Assembly: GCA_020846635.1 (NCBI GenBank) | Contig: JADLDO010000047.1 | Coordinates: forward strand, 372,001 to 436,000 | Reading direction: 5' to 3' | Source: Caldilineaceae bacterium | GTDB taxonomy: Bacteria; Chloroflexota; Anaerolineae; Caldilineales; Caldilineaceae | DNA: 64,000 bases | Part shown: positions 7,876-16,780 of the stretch, in pieces | How the letters are laid out: each line of letters opens with the position of its first letter | How positions within the stretch are numbered: position 1 is the stretch's first letter | The notes under the pieces: model-generated | Seen by the model: the letters and a program-made list of their open reading frames with translations, nothing else | The model's database searches: none | What the model was told of the DNA's origin: nothing | Position numbers and translations under genes: made by a program

Positions 7876-10800
7876 ATGAACCAAAGATTTTTAACCAACT
7901 TGAAGGGGTGGGTAGAGCTGGCCCTGGTTGCCGGTTTGGTTGTGACCGGTATGCTGCTGTCGGCGCTACCTGCTGATGCTGCGTTCTTGCCCCAGTTGGT
8001 CCAACAGCCGAATGAAAGCGGCGGCCCAACGCAGCCCATTGATGTTGTGGTGGTGCTGGATGATTCGGGCAGCATGGCAACCTGCTGGCCGTGGCCGCGT
8101 GAAGGCTTCCCCTTTGAGCCGCCTTGTCGAGCGCCAAGCGAAAACCCGCCGAGTGACCCGGACGAACTGCGGTATAGCGCGGCGCGCCTGCTGTTGCAAT
8201 TGTCCGATGATGATGACCGGCTGGCGGTTGTGCGCTTTGACAGCGTGGCGGAAGGTGTCGGCGCGCTGGGTGCGTTGACGCGCGCGGGTGATGGGGCCAA
8301 TCGCCAGCAATTGGCGGCAACGATTCAGCCCCCCAGCGATTATATGCAGCGCGGCTATACGCGTATTGACCTGGGTTTGGAACAGGCGATCAATCTGCTA
8401 GGCGCTGTGCGAGAGCCGGGACGCAGCCAATATGTGCTGCTTTTGACGGATGGCGAACCGACGGAGCAGGGGAATGTGGCTGACCAGAAGCCTGTCATTG
8501 TCGATCAGTTGGCAACCTTGCGGCAGAGTGGTGTGCTGGTTTTCCCTGTGGTCTTGTGCAATCCTTCTGCGGGCTGTTCGGGCGAGTTTTTGCGCGAGCA
8601 GTTTGCCCAGGGGCTCAACGAGGCCAAGACTCCCCAAGACCTGCTGCGGATTTTTAGCGAGATCCTCACGCAGATGAAGCCCGACCGCTCGTTGGTGGTG
8701 AATCGCAACCCGGCGGGCCAGCTTCAATTTACCACACGCGATGCCCATGGGGTACGCAGCCTGTCGCTTGTGACCACGCGCAACGGCTTGGTGACGCTGC
8801 GCCGCGATGAAGCGCCGATGCTCTCCAGTAATGTGCTCAACGACCCGAATATTGACCTTAATGTGCTGGCGTCGGAGAACTTGGCGGCAGGGATATGGGA
8901 CGCCGAAACGGTTGACCCCAGTGGCTTTGTGGTGGTGCAAGCCGCCTCCTATCCACAGTTGCTCAACCCGCCGCCCAGCCTTGCCAACAGCCCGGCTTCG
9001 GTGCGCTACTATCCAGCGGGCAAGCCGCCGCTGCTGATTGCACGCGCCAATGGGCCGGGGGTGGATGAGCCGTTGATCTTCAACGGCGATACCACGATGG
9101 AGGTCTTTGGTCAGGATAATACGCGCGCGCTGCTCTTAACCGAGGAAACCAATGTGGTGCGGCTGCAATTGGGAGCTGATGCCCAACCACTGCAATTGGA
9201 ACGTGCTTTCCGTTTGGAGGCGCGCAGCGATCTGCCCGAAGCGCAGGTCTTTTTGCCGCGTGCGGACAACCCGGGGCTGTTGGAAGATGGCCGCGCGCAG
9301 TTGCAGGTGGGATTTAGCGGGGCGAATGTGAGCGGGCTGGCGGCGACTGCCTATGTGCTGGAGCTTGCCGCCGATGGGTCGCGCCCATTGGCCTATCAGG
9401 CCAACATGCAGTGTGATGAGCGCACCTGTACCGATACAAACTTCAAGCCGGTGGATGGCCGCGCTTATGAAGTCACCTATATTATTCAGGGGCAGGTGGA
9501 TGACGTGCGCTTTGGGGATTGGGCGCAAGCTGAACTTGCCCTCTCGCCCGCGGTCTATCTGCGCGGGCTGCCGGCACAGTTGGACTTGGCACAGATGCCC
9601 GCCGAGGGATGGCCGGTTGAGCTAGGTTCCGGCACGCTGGAGGAGATTGGCTCTCTCGCCGCCACCATTGTGCTGCGTAATGCGGAGACGGGCGAGGAAG
9701 TGCCGGGTGTGGTGCTGGATTTTGTGGAAGATGTGCCGGAGGAAGGCACTGTGCAGGCAAGCCTGCGCGTGGTTGGGCTGGAGGGTCTGCGCCCAGGCGC
9801 TTATGAGGGTGAGATTCAACTTCAGGCGACCAACCCCGCCGGACGACCGATGGATGTCAATATCCGCCCTGGTGCGACGCTCCCTGTCTCCATCTCGGTG
9901 GCTCGACCGCTGGTACGGGTGGAGAGCCAGGCCGTGGACTTTGGCGAAGTGCTTTTTGACACGTCGCCCAACTTCCGGCTGGATCGGGAGAGCTTTTTGC
10001 CGCTGACCTTTGTGGGCAAGCCCTTTAAGCTTAGCGCTGAGCTGGTTGACAGCACCTGTAGCAATGTCAGTTTGGTGTCGGGCGATGTGGTTGAGCAGGA
10101 AGGACGCATGGTGCTGCCGCTGCATCTGACGAGCGCCGGGCCTGTGATGCCTGCGACTTGTCAGGGGTCGGTGGTGCTGCGCGGGCCAAATGGGGATTAT
10201 GATGTCACGCCGAGCCAGTTTGATTGGCAAGCACGCGTGGCGAGTGTAGAATGGTCTATCGTCTCTGGCGATTTGCACTTGGGCGACCTGCAAGATGTGG
10301 GCGCACGCGCGACGGAGACGCTGTTGATACGCTTTAATGGTAAGACGCCCTTTGTGGTACAGTTACAAGGGCTGAAGGGGACTGGTGCGACGCTGGGCAA
10401 GGAGGCTGATACGGTCGTGACGCCGTTGGGGACAGAGCAGGTTGATGTGCCCTCGGTGGAGATCAGCGGCCCGCCCAATGAAGCCGGGCTGTATGAAGTG
10501 CCGCTGACGATGATTGCGCGGCAAGCTGTTGCGGGCGATCAACTGCGCGGTACGCTCTACACAGGACAGGTACAACTGGCGATTGCAGGGCTTCCGAATG
10601 ATGTAAAGACAGTGGGCTTTAGTTTCCGCAGTCCCAGCATTTACCAACGCTATGTTGCGCCGATTGTTGTTCCGGTCTACAGCTTGCCCGCTGTACTCTG
10701 TACGGGGCCGTTGACGCTGTTGATTTTGCTGGTCGTGATGGCGCGCGTGCGCAGCCGCAGCTTTGACGACAATGAAATCGAGGAAGCCGCCGTGGCAGCC

Positions 10801-11013
10801 ACACGCCAGGCGATTGCTCACACCACGGTTCCTGAACCGACTGTGGCACTGCCCACAGCCGCCGGTACACGTCCTGAAGTGGCCTGGGGAAGCGGCGAGT
10901 TTGGCAATGCCTGGAGCAGCAGCGGTGGCGCTGAACCGGCAGCCAGCTATGCGAATGGCGCGGGCAGTGCATCAAAGCCGAGCAACGGTGATCCCTGGAC
11001 GAGCGGTTGGTAA
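7876..11013 (+). CDS. Exported VWA-domain protein with C-terminal membrane anchor
   Basis: With the ATG at 7876 (AAAGG 5 nt upstream) the protein has 1045 residues. A signal peptide (hydrophobic stretch ending LPADAA) precedes a von Willebrand factor A domain with the metal-ion-dependent adhesion motif DxSxS (Asp62, Ser64, Ser66 in VLDDSGSM) and a TDGEPT loop, ending about residue 260. A long beta-rich, Ig-like region follows, then one membrane segment (about 935-957, TLLILLVVM) and a Ser/Gly/Ala-rich tail of about 85 residues predicted inside. The frame could start at 7834, which would put a cysteine-rich peptide before the signal; no ribosome site supports this. First gene of the unit with the tubulin-like pair: 56 bp to the next start. 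The VWA domain probably binds a protein ligand outside the cell. Confidence 0.88.
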   Translation: MNQRFLTNLKGWVELALVAGLVVTGMLLSALPADAAFLPQLVQQPNESGGPTQPIDVVVVLDDSGSMATCWPWPREGFPFEPPCRAPSENPPSDPDELRYSAARLLLQLSDDDDRLAVVRFDSVAEGVGALGALTRAGDGANRQQLAATIQPPSDYMQRGYTRIDLGLEQAINLLGAVREPGRSQYVLLLTDGEPTEQGNVADQKPVIVDQLATLRQSGVLVFPVVLCNPSAGCSGEFLREQFAQGLNEAKTPQDLLRIFSEILTQMKPDRSLVVNRNPAGQLQFTTRDAHGVRSLSLVTTRNGLVTLRRDEAPMLSSNVLNDPNIDLNVLASENLAAGIWDAETVDPSGFVVVQAASYPQLLNPPPSLANSPASVRYYPAGKPPLLIARANGPGVDEPLIFNGDTTMEVFGQDNTRALLLTEETNVVRLQLGADAQPLQLERAFRLEARSDLPEAQVFLPRADNPGLLEDGRAQLQVGFSGANVSGLAATAYVLELAADGSRPLAYQANMQCDERTCTDTNFKPVDGRAYEVTYIIQGQVDDVRFGDWAQAELALSPAVYLRGLPAQLDLAQMPAEGWPVELGSGTLEEIGSLAATIVLRNAETGEEVPGVVLDFVEDVPEEGTVQASLRVVGLEGLRPGAYEGEIQLQATNPAGRPMDVNIRPGATLPVSISVARPLVRVESQAVDFGEVLFDTSPNFRLDRESFLPLTFVGKPFKLSAELVDSTCSNVSLVSGDVVEQEGRMVLPLHLTSAGPVMPATCQGSVVLRGPNGDYDVTPSQFDWQARVASVEWSIVSGDLHLGDLQDVGARATETLLIRFNGKTPFVVQLQGLKGTGATLGKEADTVVTPLGTEQVDVPSVEISGPPNEAGLYEVPLTMIARQAVAGDQLRGTLYTGQVQLAIAGLPNDVKTVGFSFRSPSIYQRYVAPIVVPVYSLPAVLCTGPLTLLILLVVMARVRSRSFDDNEIEEAAVAATRQAIAHTTVPEPTVALPTAAGTRPEVAWGSGEFGNAWSSSGGAEPAASYANGAGSASKPSNGDPWTSGW

Positions 11014-11069
11014 TGAGAGGCTCTCGATATGGAAACGAACTGTATTGCGAATAGTAACGACAAAAACCT

Positions 11070-13625
11070 ATGACTAATACGTCACCACAATTTGAAAAAC
11101 CCACGATTTACCCGACGATGGTCGTCGGGGTTGGCGGTATGGGCACGAATACGGTGCGCGCCGTGAAACGTCGCTTGCGCAACGCCTGGGGCAGCGACCA
11201 ACTACCAGGAATGATTCAACTCTTGGCATTGGACACTGAGCCGCTGGTAAACCGGCTGGATCAGGAGCCACTCTTTGCCGATGAGTTTGCTTATATGGGG
11301 AAATTTGACGCCACACGCCTGATCGCTAATTTGGATCAGCACCCGGAGATCGGTCGCTGGTGGCATTACCCGTCGATCCCGCTGGGCTATATCCACAATG
11401 GGGCCAAGCAGCTACGCCCGATTGGGCGGCTCTGTTTCTTCCGCAACTATGTGACCTTTAAGCAGATGCTGGAGACGAAGCTCTCGAATCTGGATAAGAT
11501 TCGAGACATGGAAACGGCGCAAAACCGGGGTTTCCCGGTGGTGGGCAACTACCAGTTGATCTATGTCGTGAGCAGCCTGTGTGGGGGGACAGGGTCGGGC
11601 ATGTTTATGGATACGGTGCATCGTATTCGTGCCCAGGTGCGCAACAACGCCCGCATCGTTGGTATTTTCTACCTGCCCGATGTGTTGGAAGCAGAGATCA
11701 CTTCCGACTTGCAGCGGCGGCGCATCCGTGCCAACGCCTATGCCGCGCTCAAGGAGCTGAATCACTTCCAAGAGACGCAGTCGTTCAAGGCGCTCTATCC
11801 CAGCGAGCAGCGGGAATTGCCGGATACGCCCTATGCTCCTTTTGACTTCATCTATCTGGTGGGGCGCACCAATCGCGATGGACACAGCTTGGCGCGCAAG
11901 TCGGACGCGGAGAATATGGCTGCCCACCTGATCCAGATGACGGCGATTAGCCATCTGAGCAGCGAAATCTTGGGGCTGGAAGTCAATGTGGTGCGCGAGC
12001 GGCTCTATGATCTGAGCGAGGGGGGTGCTGCGGGCAAAGTGACCGGCGAGCGTCGGATCAAGCGCGGCCAATTCTTGGTCTATTCCAGCTTTGCAACGTC
12101 GGCCCTGGTGGCTCCGCACGAATCGCTGGTGGAGTTCTGGCAGCGTGCCTTTGTGGCGGATTTGGTACGTCGCTTTGCATCGGGGCCGTCGCTCACCGAT
12201 CCACGCAGCGCCATGCCCGCCGGGGATCAGCAGCGGGTGCAAAATCTGTGGCAGACGCTGCTGGCGCATTTGGTCAGCCGCTATGCCGCGCTGGACAACG
12301 ACCGGCTGGATGCGGCGATTGATGAGATCAACGAGCAGCGCGGGACGTGGGGCATTTTCTGGGATCCGATCCAGCAAACGCTGCGCCAGGCGCTTTTGGA
12401 GACGGGAATTCGCGGAGCCTTAGCCATTTGCGAATTGCTTGGCCCTGCCAACACGGGCGCTGCGCCGGAATCGCTGCCGCGCCAGCGTCTTTTCCTGGTG
12501 GACGGCAAGCCAGTCAACGATGAAGACCGCGCTTTTTGGCGCAAGGTCTTGGCACAGCAGGGCGGTATGGCCGAACAGTTGCAGCAGATCGGCGGCATGG
12601 CGGGTGATGTGGTGATGATGGCCTTTAACCCGCGTCAGGCGCGTGAACGGGCCAAAGATATGGCGGGACGGCGGGCACGCTCGCGGCTCTATCAGAAGCG
12701 TGATGCGCTGGAGACCGTGCTGGTGATGCAGATTGGCAAGCAGGCGGCGATTTTACGCGAGGCATTGCGCAGCCAGATCGATGCCTGTGCCGTATCGCTG
12801 GCACGCGCCAATCAAGAAGCGAGCCGCATCGCTGACCGCATTGACCCGCGCGTCAGTGACGGTAAGCCCAGCACAAGTACCTATTATGAGTTGGAGACGG
12901 GCGCGGTTGGACGTGATTACCTGGCGCACTTCTATCGCCGCGCGGCCTCTGCCGTGGGCGGGAATGACTGGAATAGCGCATTGGTCCCGCTCTATGCTCA
13001 ACTAGTGCAGGGAATGCATGTGCTGACCGCAGAGCATATCTACAACCATTGCGTAACTGTAATGTCCGACAATAGCCCGCTGCTGGAACGGGTACGCAAG
13101 AGCATTGACATTAACCATATTATTACCACGCAGCGTGGCGAAGAAGTGGAGCGAATGCGCCAGCGACCGGACAATCGTATTCACCAATGGCTTGACCGGC
13201 TCAATCCCTATATTCGCTGGGACGCGGATCGCTTTAGCTTCCATGAATCGAACTTGGAGCATATCCGCTTGGCGGCGACGCCCACCAGCCGGCAGGATGA
13301 CCCATCGCTGGCAGCCGCCACGGTGGGCCAGGAGGACATTCGCTGGATTCCGACGGGCGACCCAACGCGTATGGATGCTGTCTGGATTGTGCATGGGCTG
13401 CCTGTGTCGCTGTTGGAGCGGCTGGAGGATTTCCGGGCGCAATATGAAAATACCCTGGACTTCCCCAACCGAGACGAATTCCACCTGAGTCCTCAGTGGT
13501 CGGCACTGCCGGATATTACGCTTTCCGCACTGGACGAACCAGAGCCACCTGCGGCCTCACCCGCGTCTTTAGATCCCATCCTCGCGGCGCGGCCCGATGC
13601 CTTGCGCCGCCGTTCGTTGACCTGA
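11070..13625 (+). CDS. Tubulin/FtsZ-like protein (Tubulin_2 type), probable GTPase
   Basis: An 851-residue cytosolic protein with no membrane segment. The N-terminus has a Rossmann-like glycine loop, VVGVGGMGTN (Gly20-Gly25), and the tubulin/FtsZ signature GGTGSG at residues 172-177 in SSLCGGTGSGM, which in the family contacts the GTP phosphates. Later parts (about 255-300, FIYLVGRTNRDG) continue the fold, followed by roughly 500 residues of mainly helical sequence with no recognised domain. This matches the Pfam Tubulin_2 family (PF13809), much longer than FtsZ (about 380 residues) and of unknown cellular role. Whether it polymerises is unknown. It sits between the VWA gene and a collinear but GTP-loop-less paralogue 7 bp downstream. 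Confidence 0.88.
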   Translation: MTNTSPQFEKPTIYPTMVVGVGGMGTNTVRAVKRRLRNAWGSDQLPGMIQLLALDTEPLVNRLDQEPLFADEFAYMGKFDATRLIANLDQHPEIGRWWHYPSIPLGYIHNGAKQLRPIGRLCFFRNYVTFKQMLETKLSNLDKIRDMETAQNRGFPVVGNYQLIYVVSSLCGGTGSGMFMDTVHRIRAQVRNNARIVGIFYLPDVLEAEITSDLQRRRIRANAYAALKELNHFQETQSFKALYPSEQRELPDTPYAPFDFIYLVGRTNRDGHSLARKSDAENMAAHLIQMTAISHLSSEILGLEVNVVRERLYDLSEGGAAGKVTGERRIKRGQFLVYSSFATSALVAPHESLVEFWQRAFVADLVRRFASGPSLTDPRSAMPAGDQQRVQNLWQTLLAHLVSRYAALDNDRLDAAIDEINEQRGTWGIFWDPIQQTLRQALLETGIRGALAICELLGPANTGAAPESLPRQRLFLVDGKPVNDEDRAFWRKVLAQQGGMAEQLQQIGGMAGDVVMMAFNPRQARERAKDMAGRRARSRLYQKRDALETVLVMQIGKQAAILREALRSQIDACAVSLARANQEASRIADRIDPRVSDGKPSTSTYYELETGAVGRDYLAHFYRRAASAVGGNDWNSALVPLYAQLVQGMHVLTAEHIYNHCVTVMSDNSPLLERVRKSIDINHIITTQRGEEVERMRQRPDNRIHQWLDRLNPYIRWDADRFSFHESNLEHIRLAATPTSRQDDPSLAAATVGQEDIRWIPTGDPTRMDAVWIVHGLPVSLLERLEDFRAQYENTLDFPNRDEFHLSPQWSALPDITLSALDEPEPPAASPASLDPILAARPDALRRRSLT

Positions 13626-13632
13626 GGCGAAA

Positions 13633-16600
13633 ATGCTGGTCACCTATAACCACAGCCGTGCTGCCATTCTTTGCTTTGGCGGCTGGGGTCTCCAGGTGTT
13701 ACTGCACCTGGCACCCCGGCTCCAGGCGACGCAGGAGCAACGCGCCGCGCTCAACGCCGTTGGGCCAGATTTGAACCGTATTACGAGCTTTGGGGCTGTG
13801 CTGCCTGAGCCGTTGCTTACGGGCGATGGGCAGGCACAGTTCTATTTGCGGCGGCTGCGCGAGGATAGCGTTTGGCCGCCCTTTTATGTGGAGCGGCTGC
13901 TGGCTGATCTGCAGCGCAAGACACTCTCTCCGGGCGAGGAACGCATTAACAGCATTCTCACCGCGTCGGAGCGGCGTGCAGTGGCGCTTTTGCGCGCAGC
14001 CGAACCGATGCTGCAACCGATGGGCTATGAGGGCTATGCCTTTACGGCTCCGGCGGGCGGGTTGGCGGGGTTGGGGATGCGTACGACAGCCCACCAGCCG
14101 GGAGGACAGCGGCGCGCGACACGCGGCGACATCTTCAATACATCGCTGACCCATGCCGACTATGCAGCGCGGCTGTTGGAAACGAATGTGCTTGACCCGA
14201 TTCGTCAGGACAATCTCGCGCCGGACGATCCCTTTGTGCAGACGACGCTCTATGTGATTGCGCCCATGTTTGAGCCGTTGACTTCGGCGATGATCTGGCC
14301 GTTGGTGGGCGGGCTGATGGCGCGGATGGGGCGTCGCCATATCTCCAACGTGGTTGGGCTCTTTGCCACAGGCAGCTATGCAACCGACTTGACGCGCGGG
14401 GTGGAGGATGCCGCCACCTACACGGCGTTGACCGAATTGGAAGTGCTGACAGGGGTGCGCCAGGATGAGTCGCGGCGGGCGGCGCTGGAATCCTATATCC
14501 GCACCACGCGCGCCGGTTTGGCGGAGTATGTGGGGGAGCGCGTCTTTGATCACATCTATCTGCTGGATCGAGAAAAGGCCAATCAAGGTTTGGCCGAAGA
14601 GAGCCACGAACTGGCGGTTCTTGCGGGAAACGCACTGGAGGCGTTGATTGCCGGGTCGGGTGATCTTTACATCCAAGAGCAGTTGGGTTTTAGCGCACAT
14701 TCGGCGGGAGAGGAACGCCCCTACAGCTTGTTGGGGGCTGCGGCAGATTATGTGCCGGTGAACCAGATTTTACATGCAGTCAACCGGCAGGAGGAGAGCC
14801 GGTTGGTGCGTGATTGGGTACTGCGTAATACCCCGGCTGAGAGCAGCCACCCGCTGGCCCAAAATTCGCGCTACCAACCGGGGCCAAGTCTGAGCGAACT
14901 TGGCTTTACCCAGGCGCGCGCGCTGGAAGTGCTGGCACTGCGTATGCCCAATCTCTATGAACATGCCGAACCCACGGACTTGAGCGAGTTGGCGGTGCGC
15001 CAGAATTTTGTCTATCCGGCGGCAACGGCGCATGAGCTGCGCCGGTTGGGGTCGGAAGCGTGGGCGGTTGCCTTTGAGGATTACTTGGCGCAAGTGCGCC
15101 AGACGTTTGATCTGGCGGTGGGTGTTAAGGCAGCCAACGAGGCGTGGGGATTGGCCGCGGCGGATGGCAGCACAGGGCTAGGTTTTGCAGCGGGGCTGGA
15201 GGGGGATGACCGGCTTTATCCGCAGCTTTTGGTACGGATGCATAAGCGGCTGGTGGAACATTTGGCGGCGTCGCCGACAGGCTTGATGCGCGCCGCTGAA
15301 CAGACGCAGCGCTGGCTGCATGAGGCTGAGGAAGGATTGCAGAAGCTCCAGACCTTCTCGACGCCGAGCACGCGGCAGTTGGCGCGTATTCAGCAGGATT
15401 TGGCAAAGCGCGAGTGGGCGGTGCAGTATCAAGAGCTAGCGGCGGGCGAGCCAAATTTTGGCGCGATTTTGCTGCGCGCGGTGGGCGCTACTGCATTGGT
15501 GGGGCTGCTGTCGCTGCTGTATCTGATGGTCGTCGGCAAGGCGTGGGATGCCACGCAAGATGGTTTGGCGCTGGGTGGCTTTGCCCTGGGCGCGCTGCTG
15601 GCAGGAATCGCCACCTATCGTATTCACCGTACACGGCAGATACGAGCGCGGCGGGCGCGGATCCTGCTGGCAAAAGCGGAGTTGACGGCTGAATTGCAGA
15701 CCGCAGCGCATGATGGCTTGACCCGCGCCTACAGCCAACTGATCGGTGTTCTGCAAGGCTGGCACCAGATGTTGCGCGAGGCGATTGATGAGCTTCAGGC
15801 GCTGAGCACGCCACCGGATATGCCGGCGGTTTCCCCTGGTGATTTACCGCAGAATTATATCTATGCGCCCCATTGGAATCAGCCGTTGTGGGATCGCTGT
15901 CTGAGCTATCTGCGGAAACATTTGGAGACACAGGGACAGCGCAGCGAGGACCGGCTGGATAAGTTGTGGGGCACAGCCAAATGGCGGACGCAGATGCAGC
16001 GGGTGCTGCGCGCGGTGCCTGCCAATGCGGGGGCTGGTCGCGCCCAGGCGCGCCCCATTGCCGAGTTTATACGGCAGACGGTGCGTGAATCGGTGGCTCC
16101 GGTGACGCTGCAAGAAGATAACCCGATGCGTGACAATTTGATCCAGGCCCTTGCCAATGAGTTTAGCATCGAGCATTTGCTCTGGCGGGGGGCAGCAGAG
16201 GCCGAAGATTTAGAGAGACGGCTGCGCGCGCTGGAATTGGGGCTGCCAGAGGTGCGCCCTGTGACGAAGGCGGAAGCGACGACCAATCGGCGCTATATCG
16301 AGGCGGCATGGAATCGTGCCAAGCCGACCGGCAACTACGATGTGGCGGACCGGCTGGCAGTCTATGGCATCACGGTGGACTTTGCCGCGGCATCGGGCAA
16401 GGCTGATTCTGATTTGACGCGTGCCTTGCTGGACGAGTTTGGGGTGACGCTGCTGCCCACGGAGAACCCCTTTACGATTGTCTTTATGCGTACCGTACAT
16501 GGGCTGCAATTGGACGATCTGGACTGCATTCGCCGCTATCGCGCCGAGCATCGGGGCCTGGCTCCCGATGAACGGGTGTTGATCCACCTGGGGCCGACCA

Positions 16601-16659
16601 TTGACAAAGAGCCGGTGCGTGTGCAAAATGGTCGCAGCGGGGCTTATTCCACGAATTAA
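13633..16659 (+). CDS. Membrane-anchored degenerate paralogue of the tubulin-like protein
   Basis: A 1008-residue protein starting 7 bp after the tubulin-like stop. Database function not recognised, but its first ~330 residues align by eye with the upstream tubulin-like protein: AILCFGGWGLQ matches MVVGVGGMGTN; LYVIAPMFEPLTSAM (206-220) matches IYVVSSLCGGTGSGM without a gap, so GGTGSG has become EPLTSA; AATYTALTELE matches ANAYAALKELN; and FDHIYLLDREK matches FDFIYLVGRTN. It should therefore share the fold but lack GTP binding. Two hydrophobic segments (about 612-634 and 644-664) anchor it to the membrane, followed by a basic helix and a ~330-residue helical C-terminal part. Probably an adaptor or membrane receptor for the tubulin-like partner (inference). 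Confidence 0.8.
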   Translation: MLVTYNHSRAAILCFGGWGLQVLLHLAPRLQATQEQRAALNAVGPDLNRITSFGAVLPEPLLTGDGQAQFYLRRLREDSVWPPFYVERLLADLQRKTLSPGEERINSILTASERRAVALLRAAEPMLQPMGYEGYAFTAPAGGLAGLGMRTTAHQPGGQRRATRGDIFNTSLTHADYAARLLETNVLDPIRQDNLAPDDPFVQTTLYVIAPMFEPLTSAMIWPLVGGLMARMGRRHISNVVGLFATGSYATDLTRGVEDAATYTALTELEVLTGVRQDESRRAALESYIRTTRAGLAEYVGERVFDHIYLLDREKANQGLAEESHELAVLAGNALEALIAGSGDLYIQEQLGFSAHSAGEERPYSLLGAAADYVPVNQILHAVNRQEESRLVRDWVLRNTPAESSHPLAQNSRYQPGPSLSELGFTQARALEVLALRMPNLYEHAEPTDLSELAVRQNFVYPAATAHELRRLGSEAWAVAFEDYLAQVRQTFDLAVGVKAANEAWGLAAADGSTGLGFAAGLEGDDRLYPQLLVRMHKRLVEHLAASPTGLMRAAEQTQRWLHEAEEGLQKLQTFSTPSTRQLARIQQDLAKREWAVQYQELAAGEPNFGAILLRAVGATALVGLLSLLYLMVVGKAWDATQDGLALGGFALGALLAGIATYRIHRTRQIRARRARILLAKAELTAELQTAAHDGLTRAYSQLIGVLQGWHQMLREAIDELQALSTPPDMPAVSPGDLPQNYIYAPHWNQPLWDRCLSYLRKHLETQGQRSEDRLDKLWGTAKWRTQMQRVLRAVPANAGAGRAQARPIAEFIRQTVRESVAPVTLQEDNPMRDNLIQALANEFSIEHLLWRGAAEAEDLERRLRALELGLPEVRPVTKAEATTNRRYIEAAWNRAKPTGNYDVADRLAVYGITVDFAAASGKADSDLTRALLDEFGVTLLPTENPFTIVFMRTVHGLQLDDLDCIRRYRAEHRGLAPDERVLIHLGPTIDKEPVRVQNGRSGAYSTN

Positions 16660-16701
16660 TTGTTGTATAGCTACACGGTTTATTCATAACGGTGTGCAAG
16701 T

Positions 16702-16750
16702 CCCTCCCGGAGGCGGCCCAAAGGGCTCCCGCTTCCGGGAGGGGCATTTT
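16702..16750 (+). terminator. Terminator closing the VWA/tubulin-like operon
   Basis: A 13-bp stem (CCCTCCCGGAGGC at 16702-16714, GCTTCCGGGAGGG at 16731-16743, one G-U pair) is followed by GCATTTTA. It is another copy of the CCCGGAAGC-type stem. Confidence 0.85.
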
Positions 16751-16780
16751 ATCCCCCGTCCACGCAGAAAGGAAACGACG

